23,812 nt of DNA from an uncultured Clostridia bacterium (GCA_934631985.1 CAKTYE010000037.1:1-23812), one strand, 5' to 3'; shown: positions 1-8,727, numbered from the stretch's first letter. Notes: generated by a model not told the origin, from the letters alone. Numbers and translations are program-made.

Positions 1-43
1 TCAGTAAACCGTTCAGCATCTTAAAATACCCCCCTAAACAGCA

Positions 44-61
44 CGAATCTTAGCAAATTCG
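44..61. promoter_or_regulatory. inverted repeat, possible operator of the sugar operon
   Basis: The arms CGAAT (44-48) and ATTCG (57-61) form an inverted repeat with an 8-nt spacer. It lies just upstream of the likely -35 region of the first gene, where an activator of the sugar operon could bind. No regulator gene is next to it, and a 5-bp arm can occur by chance. Confidence 0.25.
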
Positions 62-65
62 CGTG

Positions 66-94
66 TTTTATTCTATTGTACTCCATGCTACAAT
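66..94 (+). promoter_or_regulatory. candidate promoter of the sugar-transport operon
   Basis: A good -10 hexamer, TACAAT, lies at 89-94. The -35 window 17 nt upstream (66-71, TTTTAT) is weak. This pattern fits a promoter that needs an activator, though an AT-rich coincidence cannot be excluded. It would leave a leader of about 60 nt before the ATG at 161. Confidence 0.4.
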
Positions 95-160
95 AAATGC
101 AAGAAAAATCTTGGGAAATGATGGAAGCGAAAGAACGAGACATCACAATGAGGTGAGGAA

Positions 161-1249
161 ATGCAGCTGGTGGACTTTGACTTAACGCCTCCGGGTGCGC
201 CGAATCCGGGCATGCTGTTTGTGGATCATCGCCCGGCGGGGCGCAGCGGTCATCTGGGCCATGCGCTGGTGGAGTATGCGCCGGAATGTCTGCTGGCTTT
301 TTATCCCAACTGCTCCGGGAAGCGCAACGAGGGCCATAACGGCTTCGGCTGGATGGAGTTCAAGCGCTCCACCGACGGCGGACGTACCTGGAGCGCACCG
401 CATCGGCTGGACTATTCCTGGAAGGTTTTTCTGGATGGGCTGTACACCGTCAGCTGCGAAAAGGCGGTGGCCTGTGCGGACGGCACCATCGTGCTGTTCG
501 CCACGCGGAACGACAGCCGGGGCAAATACTGGGGGCCGTGGGTGGAGCCGCAGTGGCTGGTGAGCCGCGACGGCGGCGAAAGCTGGTGCGTGGGCGGTAC
601 CTTCCCGTTTAAGGGGCGCATCTTTGACGCGGCGTACCGGGACGGCACGATCTATGTGCTGGAATTTTGCAACGACGGTCAGATCATGGATGAGGGAACG
701 CTGCCGGAGCATCAGTATCGGCTGTACGTCAGCAAGGATGCAGGCAAGAGCTTTCAGGAGCGCAGCGTCCTGCCCTTTGACACGACGCAGAAGGTCTATG
801 GTACCATGGATTTCCTGGCGGACGGCGCATTGGCGGTCTACATCTACGATAAGCGCGACGAGGCGCATGCGCCCTATACGGTCAGCCGCGATGGGGGACG
901 CACCTGGGAAGCGCCGCAGACGGCTTTCCTAGCTAAGCGGATCCGCAATCCGCAGTTCCGTGCCTTCGGCGGGTATTACTTCCTGTATGGACGCTCCGGG
1001 CAGTATACGCCCCCGCAGAACTTCGTCCTGTATACCTCGCTGGACGGGCTGCACTGGGACGATGGGCTATACCTGTGCGAGCGCCTGCCCCATGTGGGCA
1101 ACTGCTATTATGCCAACAGCGTCGTCGTGGGGCATTTTGATCCTGCGGAACGGCAACGGCTGCTGATCCAGGCGTCGGACGCCTATGAAGCGCACCGCAC
1201 CAACGTGAAGCACTGGTTTATTGAAAATCCCCGGCCGTATGCCGGATGA
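161..1249 (+). CDS. Asp-box (BNR) sialidase-superfamily protein
   Basis: This 362-residue protein carries five Asp-box motifs (S-x-D-x-G-x-x-W/F or shorter) at about residues 70-77, 135-142, 191-198, 242-249 and 293-299. That spacing is typical of a six-bladed sialidase-type beta-propeller. The start is ATG at 161 behind AGGTGAGG (151-158). No signal peptide or membrane segment is visible, so it is probably cytoplasmic. The FRIP-type arginine motif of true exo-sialidases is not recognisable near the N-terminus, so sialidase activity should not be assumed. It is the first gene of a run whose next genes encode an ABC sugar transporter, and its stop codon lies only 15 nt before the first permease. 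A role in recognising or cleaving the imported glycan is therefore likely but inferred. The fold assignment is strong; the substrate is unknown. Confidence 0.8.
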   Translation: MQLVDFDLTPPGAPNPGMLFVDHRPAGRSGHLGHALVEYAPECLLAFYPNCSGKRNEGHNGFGWMEFKRSTDGGRTWSAPHRLDYSWKVFLDGLYTVSCEKAVACADGTIVLFATRNDSRGKYWGPWVEPQWLVSRDGGESWCVGGTFPFKGRIFDAAYRDGTIYVLEFCNDGQIMDEGTLPEHQYRLYVSKDAGKSFQERSVLPFDTTQKVYGTMDFLADGALAVYIYDKRDEAHAPYTVSRDGGRTWEAPQTAFLAKRIRNPQFRAFGGYYFLYGRSGQYTPPQNFVLYTSLDGLHWDDGLYLCERLPHVGNCYYANSVVVGHFDPAERQRLLIQASDAYEAHRTNVKHWFIENPRPYAG

Positions 1250-1264
1250 AACGGAGGAATCGTA

Positions 1265-2209
1265 TTGCAAGCCAAGCAACAGGTGATCGCACCGCGCCCC
1301 CGAAAGAAGACCGTTCTTTCCAAGCTGGCGCACTCGTGGCGGCTTTATGTATTGCTGCTGCCGGCCCTTGTCTACATCATCGTCTTCCACTATTTTCCCA
1401 TGTATGGCCTGCAGATCGCTTTCCGCGATTATCGGGCGAAGCTGGGCTTCTGGGGCAGCCCGTGGGTGGGCCTGAAGCATTTTGAGTATTTTATCAACTC
1501 GCCGCAGTTCAGCACGCTGCTGATCAACACAGTGCTGTTGAGCGTGGAAACGATGATCTTCACCTTCCCGCTGCCCATCGTGCTGGCGCTGCTGCTGAAC
1601 GAGTGCAACAACATCCACTTCAAAAAGGTGGTGCAGAACATCACCTACGCGCCGCACTTTATCTCTACGGTGGTGCTGTGCGGTATGGTGGCGCTGTTTG
1701 TCGCGCCGGACACGGGCATTGTCAACACCATCGTCCGAGCCCTGGGCGGTCAAAACGTGGACTACCTGGGCAAGGAGGAATGGTTCCGTCCCCTGTACAT
1801 TATCTCCGACATTTGGAAGAACACGGGCTGGTCGTCCATCATCTATCTGGGCGCGCTGTCCGGTATCGACCCGCAGCTGCATGAATCGGCGCAGATCGAC
1901 GGTGCGAGCCGTCTGCAGCGCATGTGGCACATCAACCTGCCGGGCATCCGCGGCACCATCATCCTGCTGTTCATCATGGAGTGCGGCAAGATCATGAGCG
2001 TGGGCTTCGAAAAAGTGTACCTGCTGCAGCGCTCGCTGAACCTGCCCGTTTCCGAGATCATCTCCACCTATGTGTACAAGGTGGGTCTGCTGAACGGCAA
2101 GTTCTCCTACACTACGGCGATTGGTCTGTTCAACTCGCTGATCAACGTGATCCTGCTGCTGATCGTGAACTGGATCTCCGGCAAGGTCAGCGAAACCAGT
2201 CTGTTCTAA
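1265..2209 (+). CDS. ABC sugar transporter permease, LplB type (CUT1)
   Basis: This 314-residue integral membrane protein is one half of the permease pair of a carbohydrate uptake ABC importer. After a basic N-terminus, the first membrane segment lies near residues 25-45 (motif HYFPMYGLQIAF, typical of the LplB family). The EAA loop that docks the ATPase is seen as ESAQIDGAS from about residue 207. The start is a TTG at 1265, chosen because GGAGG at 1253-1257 sits 7 nt upstream and no in-frame ATG is nearby. The gene is followed 14 nt later by the second permease and then by the binding protein. No ATPase gene is present, as is common for this family, where a shared MsmX-like ATPase encoded elsewhere serves several importers. 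The exact sugar cannot be read from the sequence. Confidence 0.93.
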   Translation: MQAKQQVIAPRPRKKTVLSKLAHSWRLYVLLLPALVYIIVFHYFPMYGLQIAFRDYRAKLGFWGSPWVGLKHFEYFINSPQFSTLLINTVLLSVETMIFTFPLPIVLALLLNECNNIHFKKVVQNITYAPHFISTVVLCGMVALFVAPDTGIVNTIVRALGGQNVDYLGKEEWFRPLYIISDIWKNTGWSSIIYLGALSGIDPQLHESAQIDGASRLQRMWHINLPGIRGTIILLFIMECGKIMSVGFEKVYLLQRSLNLPVSEIISTYVYKVGLLNGKFSYTTAIGLFNSLINVILLLIVNWISGKVSETSLF

Positions 2210-2223
2210 AGGAGGTGCAGCAC

Positions 2224-3153
2224 ATGATGCGCGTATCTGAAATCGATACCCCAAAGGAAAACGGCATTCGCGCCAGCCGGGGCGACCGTGCCTTTGCCAG
2301 AGTCAATTATATTCTGCTGACGATTTTCGGCCTGCTGGTGCTGTACCCGCTGATCTACGTTGTGTCGGCCTCCATCAGCGACCCCGTTGCCGTCAACTCC
2401 GGCGAGATGGTACTGTGGCCCATCGGCTTTAACACCAAGGGCTATCAGGCCATTCTCTCCAACAGCTGGGTACTGACGGGCTATGCCAACTCCCTGTTCT
2501 ACACCGTGGTGGGTACGGTGCTGAACGTGCTGGTCACGTTCATGGCGGCGTACTCCCTATCCCGCAAGGACATGTTCGGGCATGGCGTGATCACCTTCAT
2601 CATGATCTTCACCATGTGGTTCGGCGGCGGTCTGATCCCGACCTTCCTGGTGGTCAAGAGTCTCGGCTTGGTCAACACCCGTGCGGTGCTGCTGATCCTC
2701 GGTCTGATCTCCATGTACAACTGCATCATCTGCCGCTCCTTCATTTCCGGGTCCATCCCGATCGAATTGCAGGAGGCCGCCCGCATCGACGGTGCGAACG
2801 ATTTTCAGATCGTCTGGAAGATCATCTTCCCCCTGTCCGGCCCCGTGCTGGCGATCCTGGGCCTGTACTATGCGCTGGGTCACTGGAACGGCTACTACAA
2901 TGCGTTGATCTACCTGAATGACCGTTCGCTGATGCCTTTGCAGATCTTCCTGCGCGAGATCCTGATCGAGAACCAGACGGTCTCCATCCCCACGGATGCT
3001 GAGGACCTGGTCGCCATGGTGGAGCGCACCCAGATGGCGCAGACCATGAAATATGCCCTGATCGTGGTGGCTTCCGTTCCCATGCTGCTGATCTACCCCT
3101 TCGTGCAGAAGTTCTTCGTCAAGGGCGTGATGATCGGCTCGGTCAAGGGCTGA
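2224..3153 (+). CDS. ABC sugar transporter permease, YtcP/LplC type (CUT1)
   Basis: This is the second permease subunit, 309 residues, partner of the LplB-type protein immediately upstream. It shows about six hydrophobic segments, the first after a charged N-terminus near residues 25-45. The EAA loop EAARIDGAND begins near residue 184, and the C-terminus reads QKFFVKGVMIGSVKG, a hallmark of the YtcP/LplC group. The start is ATG at 2224 with GGAGG at 2211-2215. The frame stays open further upstream into the previous gene, but those codons have no ribosome site and overlap the first permease. The neighbouring binding protein completes the importer apart from the ATPase. Confidence 0.93.
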   Translation: MMRVSEIDTPKENGIRASRGDRAFARVNYILLTIFGLLVLYPLIYVVSASISDPVAVNSGEMVLWPIGFNTKGYQAILSNSWVLTGYANSLFYTVVGTVLNVLVTFMAAYSLSRKDMFGHGVITFIMIFTMWFGGGLIPTFLVVKSLGLVNTRAVLLILGLISMYNCIICRSFISGSIPIELQEAARIDGANDFQIVWKIIFPLSGPVLAILGLYYALGHWNGYYNALIYLNDRSLMPLQIFLREILIENQTVSIPTDAEDLVAMVERTQMAQTMKYALIVVASVPMLLIYPFVQKFFVKGVMIGSVKG

Positions 3154-3159
3154 GAACCT

Positions 3160-3173
3160 GCAAAGCGCTTTCT
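3160..3173. promoter_or_regulatory. cre/LacI-family-like palindrome AAAGCGCTTT
   Basis: A perfect 10-bp palindrome, AAAGCGCTTT (3162-3171), sits between the permease and binding-protein genes. Its core matches the central part of catabolite-response (CcpA cre) and LacI-family operators, but the outer TG and CA bases of the cre consensus are absent. It may control transcription through or into the binding-protein gene. This is motif resemblance only. Confidence 0.35.
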
Positions 3174-3184
3174 TAAGAATCTTA

Positions 3185-3201
3185 GGATGCCGTGTGCATC
3201 C
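3185..3201 (+). other. intercistronic hairpin before the binding-protein gene
   Basis: GGATGC (3185-3190) and GCATCC (3196-3201) form a perfect 6-bp stem with a 5-nt loop, with no T-tract after it. Such hairpins between transporter genes often protect the downstream mRNA segment so that the binding protein is made in excess. That role is inferred from position. Confidence 0.3.
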
Positions 3202-3238
3202 ATGAGATAGGAAACCCATTATAAAAGGAGGTACCCCT

Positions 3239-4852
3239 ATGAAGAAACTGGTAGCAGCTATCCTGTCCCTGTGCCTGCTGCTCTCCTGCGTGTCTGTTGC
3301 CGGGGCTGAGGCCACCGGCTACACCGACGTACTGGACCTGAACCTGATGGTGGCGGCAAAGTCCAACCATGGCGACTGGAACGAGTTCTGGGTGCTGGAC
3401 ACCATCGAAAAGTACTGCGGCATCCGCTTCCATGTGACGCAGGTCAGCGAGGATGGCTGGCAGGAGAAGAAGAACCTGGCCTTCGCCACCGACGTGCTGC
3501 CCGATGTGTTCCTGAACGACCTGACCGATGAAGACCTGTCCAACTACGGCTCCCAGGGCTATCTGCTGCCCCTGGAGCAGTACATGACCAAGGAAATGAT
3601 GCCCAACATGTATGAAGTCATGGAAAACGAAGGCTTCCCGGACCTCATCAAGGGCATGACCTTCCCGGACGGTCATGTGTACAACATCCACGGCGTGAAC
3701 GGCTCTCTGCGTGAATACGCTAAGTCCCGTTACTTCATCAACACCCAGTGGGCCGAGAACCTGGGCGTGAAGATCCCCACCACGCTGGATGAGTTCTATG
3801 ACTACCTGGTGGCTGTGCGCGACGGCGACGCAGACCTGGACGGCGATCCCAACAACGAGATCCCGATCAGCGGCGTGTACGGCAAGTACACCGACCACTT
3901 CGCGCCCATCCTGGTGGCTTTCGGCTTCCTGGAAAAGCGCCTGCAGGCGGATGAGAACGGCAACGTGTTCTTCGTCCCCGCCCATGAGAACTACAAGGAG
4001 TTCCTGAAGTTCATGCACAAGCTCTACGCTGAGGGCCTGCTGGACTCCACCTACTTCACCCAGACCTCTGACCAGTACAGCGCCAAGGAAGCCTCCGGCG
4101 TGGTCGCGTCCTTCACCGACTATGCGTCCTGGCTGAACAACTCCGACCCGGCGTTCTACATGCAGTACAGCTCCGTGGAGCCTTACACCAGCGAGTACAA
4201 CACCGAAAAGATGTGGCCCGCCAAGGAAGCCATCTACTACGGCGGCCTGTCCATCACCAGCAACCTGGAGGGCAACGAGGAAGCCATTCAGCGCCTGATC
4301 AAGTTCGTTGACTGGTGCTACTCCGCGCAGGGTACCGAGCTGCTGTGGCGCGGCTATGCCCTGGGCTCCTGGGAAGAATATCCCGACACCGGCTACTACT
4401 TTGTGCCCCTGGACGAGGACAACCTCGGCTATCTGGTGCGCAAGTGGGCCTATCCCACGGATGACTATGCGTCCGCTGCTGCCTGGCAGACCGCCAAGGT
4501 GAAGCCCGAGAACAACTACTGGCCCTACGCGACCATCCCCTCCCGTGATGACAACGCGAACCCCGCCAGCACCAGCTACAACCTGAGCTACAACATCAAC
4601 ACCTTCTGCGCGCCGTACTACAAGGTGGGCTATCCCAGCACCCTGAAGTACACCAGCGAGGAAAACGATGAGATGGGTCTGATCTCCACCGATCTGGAGA
4701 ACTGCATCGCCACCTATGAGTCCAAGATGATCATCGGCGACCTGGACATCGACGCCGGCTTCGAAGAGATGGTCAAGACCATGGAAGGCTACGGTCTGGC
4801 TCGCTATGTTGAGCTGGCGCAGCAGGCCTACGACCGCTACTCCGGCAAGTGA
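3239..4852 (+). CDS. extracellular solute-binding protein of the sugar ABC importer
   Basis: This 537-residue secreted binding protein captures the sugar and delivers it to the two permeases encoded just upstream. A Sec signal peptide is clear: MKK, then a leucine/alanine-rich core, then a signal peptidase I site VAGA before EATG, giving cleavage after about residue 23. A cysteine at residue 17 follows LLS, so lipoprotein processing is an alternative, but the lipobox is poor. The length of about 530 residues and the mature protein's layout fit the large LipO/YtcQ-like binding proteins that pair with LplB/YtcP permeases. The start at ATG 3239 has AAAAGGAGG 6 nt upstream. A strong terminator follows the gene. 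The ligand is not evident; neighbouring GH78 and GH37 genes suggest a rhamnose- or glucose-containing oligosaccharide. Confidence 0.92.
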   Translation: MKKLVAAILSLCLLLSCVSVAGAEATGYTDVLDLNLMVAAKSNHGDWNEFWVLDTIEKYCGIRFHVTQVSEDGWQEKKNLAFATDVLPDVFLNDLTDEDLSNYGSQGYLLPLEQYMTKEMMPNMYEVMENEGFPDLIKGMTFPDGHVYNIHGVNGSLREYAKSRYFINTQWAENLGVKIPTTLDEFYDYLVAVRDGDADLDGDPNNEIPISGVYGKYTDHFAPILVAFGFLEKRLQADENGNVFFVPAHENYKEFLKFMHKLYAEGLLDSTYFTQTSDQYSAKEASGVVASFTDYASWLNNSDPAFYMQYSSVEPYTSEYNTEKMWPAKEAIYYGGLSITSNLEGNEEAIQRLIKFVDWCYSAQGTELLWRGYALGSWEEYPDTGYYFVPLDEDNLGYLVRKWAYPTDDYASAAAWQTAKVKPENNYWPYATIPSRDDNANPASTSYNLSYNINTFCAPYYKVGYPSTLKYTSEENDEMGLISTDLENCIATYESKMIIGDLDIDAGFEEMVKTMEGYGLARYVELAQQAYDRYSGK

Positions 4853-4897
4853 TCTACACCAGATAAGCGGCAGATTCCCTAAAACAAACACACGAAG

Positions 4898-4933
4898 GGA
4901 GGGGGGACGCCGCGTCCCCCCTCCTGCTTTTTT
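4898..4933 (+). terminator. intrinsic terminator after the ABC transporter genes
   Basis: An 11-bp perfect GC-rich stem (4898-4908 with 4914-4924) with a 5-nt loop is followed by TGC and a run of six T (4928-4933). It is a textbook rho-independent terminator. It separates the transporter genes from the enzyme genes, although partial read-through is possible because the next gene has no clear promoter of its own. Confidence 0.88.
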
Positions 4934-5018
4934 GTGGAAATTGCTTTACAAAACGCTTCAAAAGCCGTGCGCGGCTGTGTGCGCCGCAGGACAGGCCTTT
5001 TTTGAGGAGGATCGCCCC

Positions 5019-5873
5019 ATGAGCTGTCAGCTTTATCAGCTTGCACCCCAGACGCATACCCAAATGATGGGCTATGTGCTGCAAACGGACGATGCGCTGA
5101 TCGTCCTTGACGGCGGCACCGCCGGGGATGCCCCTTTTCTGCGGGAGCTGCTTCACCGCCTGGGCGGGGCGCAGCCGCACATTACCGCGTGGTTTCTGAC
5201 CCATCCCCATCACGACCATGTGGGCGCATTCGTCGCGCTGATGGAAGGTCCCGACGCGCCGGTGGTCGAACAGGTTTATCATTGCTTCCCTTCCCGGCAG
5301 CTGCTGGAAAAGGGCGAACCGGGCGCCCTGACCATTTACGACGACTTTGAGCGTCTGCGTCCCCGCCTGCAGGAGACTATCCTGGCGGAGAACATGACGC
5401 TGCAAATCGGCGAGACCCATTGGAAGGTATTGTATGTATCCGAACCGAATCTGTACCATAACGCCAGCAACAACTCCTCCTGCGTGCTGAAGCTGACCGT
5501 TGCGGGCGTGGATGTGCTGTTCCTGGGCGACCTGGGCCGGGAGGGCGGCGAGATCCTCCTGCGGGGTCACCGCGGGGAGCTGCCCAGTCAGGTGGTGCAG
5601 ATGGCTCACCACGGTCAAAGCGCCGTGGCGATGGACGTTTATGAGGCCATCCGTCCGCAGATGTGCCTGTGGTGTACGCCGGACTGGCTCTGGCGCTGCG
5701 ACCAGGGCCACCGCGGCTATGACTCCGGTTATTGGGATATTTTGCTGGTGCGCCGCACCATGAACGCGCTGAGCGTTCGCCGCCATGTGGTGGCGAAGGA
5801 CGGCACCGCCTGCATCACCTTGCAGGATGGTACCGTACAGGTCAGCTGCTATGATCCCTTTGCCGCACAATGA
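5019..5873 (+). CDS. metallo-beta-lactamase-fold hydrolase
   Basis: This 284-residue protein has the metallo-beta-lactamase metal motif H-P-H-H-D-H at residues 62-67. A second-shell GDLG (Asp about 171) follows in LFLGDLGREGG, and a histidine pair sits in MAHHGQ (about 197-198). These are the expected di-metal ligands. The layout resembles ComEC-like and other general hydrolases of the fold rather than antibiotic-degrading enzymes. There is no signal peptide. The start is ATG at 5019 with GAGGAGG 9 nt upstream; the longer open frame from 4806 overlaps the binding-protein gene and the terminator and was not used. It lies between the transporter and the rhamnosidase, so it may open a lactone or hydrolyse an ester or phosphate of the imported compound. 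That is inference only. Confidence 0.85.
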   Translation: MSCQLYQLAPQTHTQMMGYVLQTDDALIVLDGGTAGDAPFLRELLHRLGGAQPHITAWFLTHPHHDHVGAFVALMEGPDAPVVEQVYHCFPSRQLLEKGEPGALTIYDDFERLRPRLQETILAENMTLQIGETHWKVLYVSEPNLYHNASNNSSCVLKLTVAGVDVLFLGDLGREGGEILLRGHRGELPSQVVQMAHHGQSAVAMDVYEAIRPQMCLWCTPDWLWRCDQGHRGYDSGYWDILLVRRTMNALSVRRHVVAKDGTACITLQDGTVQVSCYDPFAAQ

Positions 5874-5925
5874 ATTTACGCTGCTATTTCCTGCGCTATC
5901 CCGCGCAGTTTAGAGAGGAATATTG

Positions 5926-8727
5926 ATGATGAGAATTTATGGAATGCGCGCCAATCATCTTGTGGAGCCGATGGGCTTTGCTCTGTCGCCCCTGACCCTG
6001 AGCTATAAGGTGCTGGACGCGCAGGGCGTTCGGCAGACCGCCGCCTGCATCACCATCTATGACGAGGCAGAGCAGGCGGTATACACCTCCGGCCGCCGGG
6101 AGGACATTGATTCCCTGGGCTTCACAGTTCCCATGACGCTTGTGCCCCGTCACCGCTATACCTGGGAGGTCACGGTGGAGACGGACGCGGGGGAGACCTG
6201 CCTCAGCCCCCGTGCCAGCTTTGAAACGGGCAAGCTGGACGAGCTGTGGACGGGCCGCTGGATCACCGGGGAAGACCCCAAGGCCAGCCTGCGTCTGGTG
6301 CGCCGCTTCGATCTGAAGGGCAAGGTGCGCAAGGCGCGGCTGTATATGTGCGGCCTGGGCCTGTATGAAGCAGAGCTGAACGGCGAGCGGGTGGGCGACG
6401 AATATTTTGCCCCCGGCTGCAATGACTACAGCAGCTGGATCCAGGTGCAAACCTATGACGTGACGGCGCAGCTGGCGGAAAAAAATGAGCTGTGCGTGCT
6501 GCTGGGCGACGGCTGGTACAAGGGCCGCTTCGGCTTCCGCGGACAGAAGGAAATTTATGGTGACCGTCAGCTGCTGCTGTGCGAACTGCATGCAGAGCTG
6601 GAGGATGGCAGCGAGGTGGTTGTCAATTCCGATGAGGAATGGAAGATCACGCCCTCGCCCGTGGTGTTCTCCAACATTTATGATGGCGAGATCGACGATG
6701 CGACCATCGACCTGACCCCGGAAACGCCTGCGCGTCTGGCAGACATGGACATGGAGCGCCTGTGCGACCGCCTGAGCGTGCCTGTGCGCGTGATGCACAC
6801 CCTGCGGCCTGCAAGCATCCTCATCACGCCCAAGGGGGAGACCGTTGTCGATCTGGGACAGATCATCACCGGACATCTGGCTTTCCGTGACCCCGGCGTG
6901 GCAGGGGTAAAGTATCACCTGATGTACGGCGAGGTGCTTCAGGACGGCTGCTTCTATAATAAGAACCTGCGCTCTGCCAAGGGCGAGTATACCTATATTT
7001 CCGACGGCAGCGGCGCGTGGGTGCGTCCGCACTTCACCTTCTACGGCTTCCGCTATGTGAAGCTGGAGGGCTTTGAAAAGCCGGATGTGATGGATTTTGT
7101 GGGCGAGTCCCTGTATTCGGATATTGAGCGCGTGGGCTTCTTCCATAGCAGCAGCGACAAGGTAAACCGCTTTGCCGAAAACGTGCTGTGGAGCCAGCGG
7201 GACAATTATCTGGATGTTCCCACCGACTGTCCCCAGCGTGATGAGCGCATGGGCTGGACGGGCGACGCGCAGGCTTTCTGTGCCACGGCCTATTATCAGA
7301 TGGATGCGGCGGCCTTCCTGAATAAATATATGCACGACATGTACCAGGAGCAGAAGGCCCATGACGGCGCGGTGCCGCATGTGATCCCCTCCTTCGCCAT
7401 GCCGGGTGAACCCAGCTGCGCATGGGCGGATGCAGCGTCCATCATTCCGTGGACGACTTATCTGTTCTATGGCGATAAGGCGCTGCTGGCAAGGCAGTAT
7501 CCCAACATGCGGGAATGGGCCGAGTGGATCTATCGCACAGATGAAAGCACCGGCGGCGCACGGCTGTGGCGCACGGGCTTCCACTTTGCGGACTGGCTGG
7601 CGCTGGACGCAGCCTATCCCTCCTCCTGCACCGGCGGCACCGAGCCGTATTTCATCGCCTCCTGCTATTATCTGTATTCCACCGAGCTGGCAGGCAAGGC
7701 AGCGGAGGTGCTGGGTCTGGCGGAGGATGCGGCAAAATATGCCCGCCGCACCGAGGAGATTCGCGCTGCCATCCGCCGGGAATATATGACCCCCAGCCAT
7801 CGGCTGGCGATCAGCACGCAGACCGGCTACATTCTGGCGCTGATGCTGCACATTGCTGCCCCGGAGGACGAGCCTGCCATGCGCGCGGCGCTGGATCACT
7901 GCTTTGAGGATTCCCGCAGCGAGCTGCGCACGGGCTTTGTGGGTACGGCGTATCTGTGCCGTGTGCTGACGGAGAACGGCATGGGCGCGCTGGCCTACAG
8001 CCTGTTCCTGCGGGAGGGTTATCCCGGCTGGCTCTATGAGGTCAACATGGGTGCGACCACGGTGTGGGAGCGCTGGAATTCCATCATGCCGGACGGTCAC
8101 ATGTCTGACACGGGCATGAACTCGCTGAACCACTACGCTTATGGCGCGGTAATGGAGTGGGTCTACGCCGATGCGGCAGGTCTGCGTCCGCTGGAAAGCC
8201 ATCCCGGCTTCCGCCGCGTGGCGCTGGTGCCGCATCCCGATCCCCGGCTGTCCGAGGTGAACTTCCGCTATGAATCTCCTGCGGGTACCTACCGTTCCGC
8301 GTGGACGCTGGATGACGAGCAGGTGTTCCACTGGCAGATCGACGTCCCCTTTGGCTGCGAGGCCGAGGTGCTGCTGCCTGCAGGCGTTTGCACCGGCCTG
8401 CCGCTGGAAATGCAGGACGGCATGCTGCGCGGCGTGATCGGCCCGGGACACTATACGGCGGAATGCCGCTTTGAGAAAGCGCCGTGGCAGGAGCAGCCTA
8501 TCGGTCGTTCCTTGCGGGCCATGCTGGACGACCCGGAACTTGCGCCCGAGCTGCTGGAGGCTGCGCCCCATCTGCCTGAGCTGCTGGACAGCATCGGCGA
8601 CACAGGGAAGACGACCATGCGCACCCTGCGCGCATCGCCCTTTTTCCACCTGCCCTTTGACGAGCATCGTCGATTGGAGGACAAGCTGAACGAGCTGAGC
8701 TTTGACCGGGGGGTGGCGAAAAAATGA
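5926..8727 (+). CDS. alpha-L-rhamnosidase, GH78
   Basis: This 933-residue inverting glycoside hydrolase releases terminal alpha-L-rhamnose. N-terminal beta-sandwich domains cover roughly residues 1-290, a further beta domain about 290-410, and the alpha/alpha-barrel catalytic domain about 412-750, followed by a C-terminal beta domain. The signature TDCPQRDERMGWTGD gives Asp434, the likely general acid Glu440 and Trp444, in the same spacing as the characterised Streptomyces avermitilis enzyme. GATTVWERWNS carries the likely general base Glu715. There is no signal peptide, so it should act in the cytoplasm on imported rhamnosides. A tail of about 85 residues after the usual C-terminal domain is helical in character. 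The start is ATG 5926 behind AGAGAGG; an adjacent TTG at 5923 is less likely. The stop overlaps the next start by 4 nt. Confidence 0.95.
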   Translation: MMRIYGMRANHLVEPMGFALSPLTLSYKVLDAQGVRQTAACITIYDEAEQAVYTSGRREDIDSLGFTVPMTLVPRHRYTWEVTVETDAGETCLSPRASFETGKLDELWTGRWITGEDPKASLRLVRRFDLKGKVRKARLYMCGLGLYEAELNGERVGDEYFAPGCNDYSSWIQVQTYDVTAQLAEKNELCVLLGDGWYKGRFGFRGQKEIYGDRQLLLCELHAELEDGSEVVVNSDEEWKITPSPVVFSNIYDGEIDDATIDLTPETPARLADMDMERLCDRLSVPVRVMHTLRPASILITPKGETVVDLGQIITGHLAFRDPGVAGVKYHLMYGEVLQDGCFYNKNLRSAKGEYTYISDGSGAWVRPHFTFYGFRYVKLEGFEKPDVMDFVGESLYSDIERVGFFHSSSDKVNRFAENVLWSQRDNYLDVPTDCPQRDERMGWTGDAQAFCATAYYQMDAAAFLNKYMHDMYQEQKAHDGAVPHVIPSFAMPGEPSCAWADAASIIPWTTYLFYGDKALLARQYPNMREWAEWIYRTDESTGGARLWRTGFHFADWLALDAAYPSSCTGGTEPYFIASCYYLYSTELAGKAAEVLGLAEDAAKYARRTEEIRAAIRREYMTPSHRLAISTQTGYILALMLHIAAPEDEPAMRAALDHCFEDSRSELRTGFVGTAYLCRVLTENGMGALAYSLFLREGYPGWLYEVNMGATTVWERWNSIMPDGHMSDTGMNSLNHYAYGAVMEWVYADAAGLRPLESHPGFRRVALVPHPDPRLSEVNFRYESPAGTYRSAWTLDDEQVFHWQIDVPFGCEAEVLLPAGVCTGLPLEMQDGMLRGVIGPGHYTAECRFEKAPWQEQPIGRSLRAMLDDPELAPELLEAAPHLPELLDSIGDTGKTTMRTLRASPFFHLPFDEHRRLEDKLNELSFDRGVAKK

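Noticed and set aside
1246..1485. An ATGA-overlapping frame after the Asp-box gene
   Set aside because: It is in a different frame from the first permease, which begins at TTG 1265 with a correctly placed GGAGG.
1067..2254. A 395-residue minus-strand frame across the first permease
   Set aside because: The plus strand encodes a clear LplB-type permease here; the antisense product has no recognisable domain and no ribosome site.
5923..5925. TTG as the rhamnosidase start
   Set aside because: Two ATG codons follow at once (5926 and 5929) at a better distance from the AGAGAGG ribosome site.
3182..8667. Very long open frames on the minus strand (569 residues at 3182-4891 and 923 residues at 5896-8667)
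   Set aside because: They lie exactly opposite the binding-protein and rhamnosidase genes, have no family features, are rich in His, Gln and Arg, and arise from GC-rich codon use on the coding strand.
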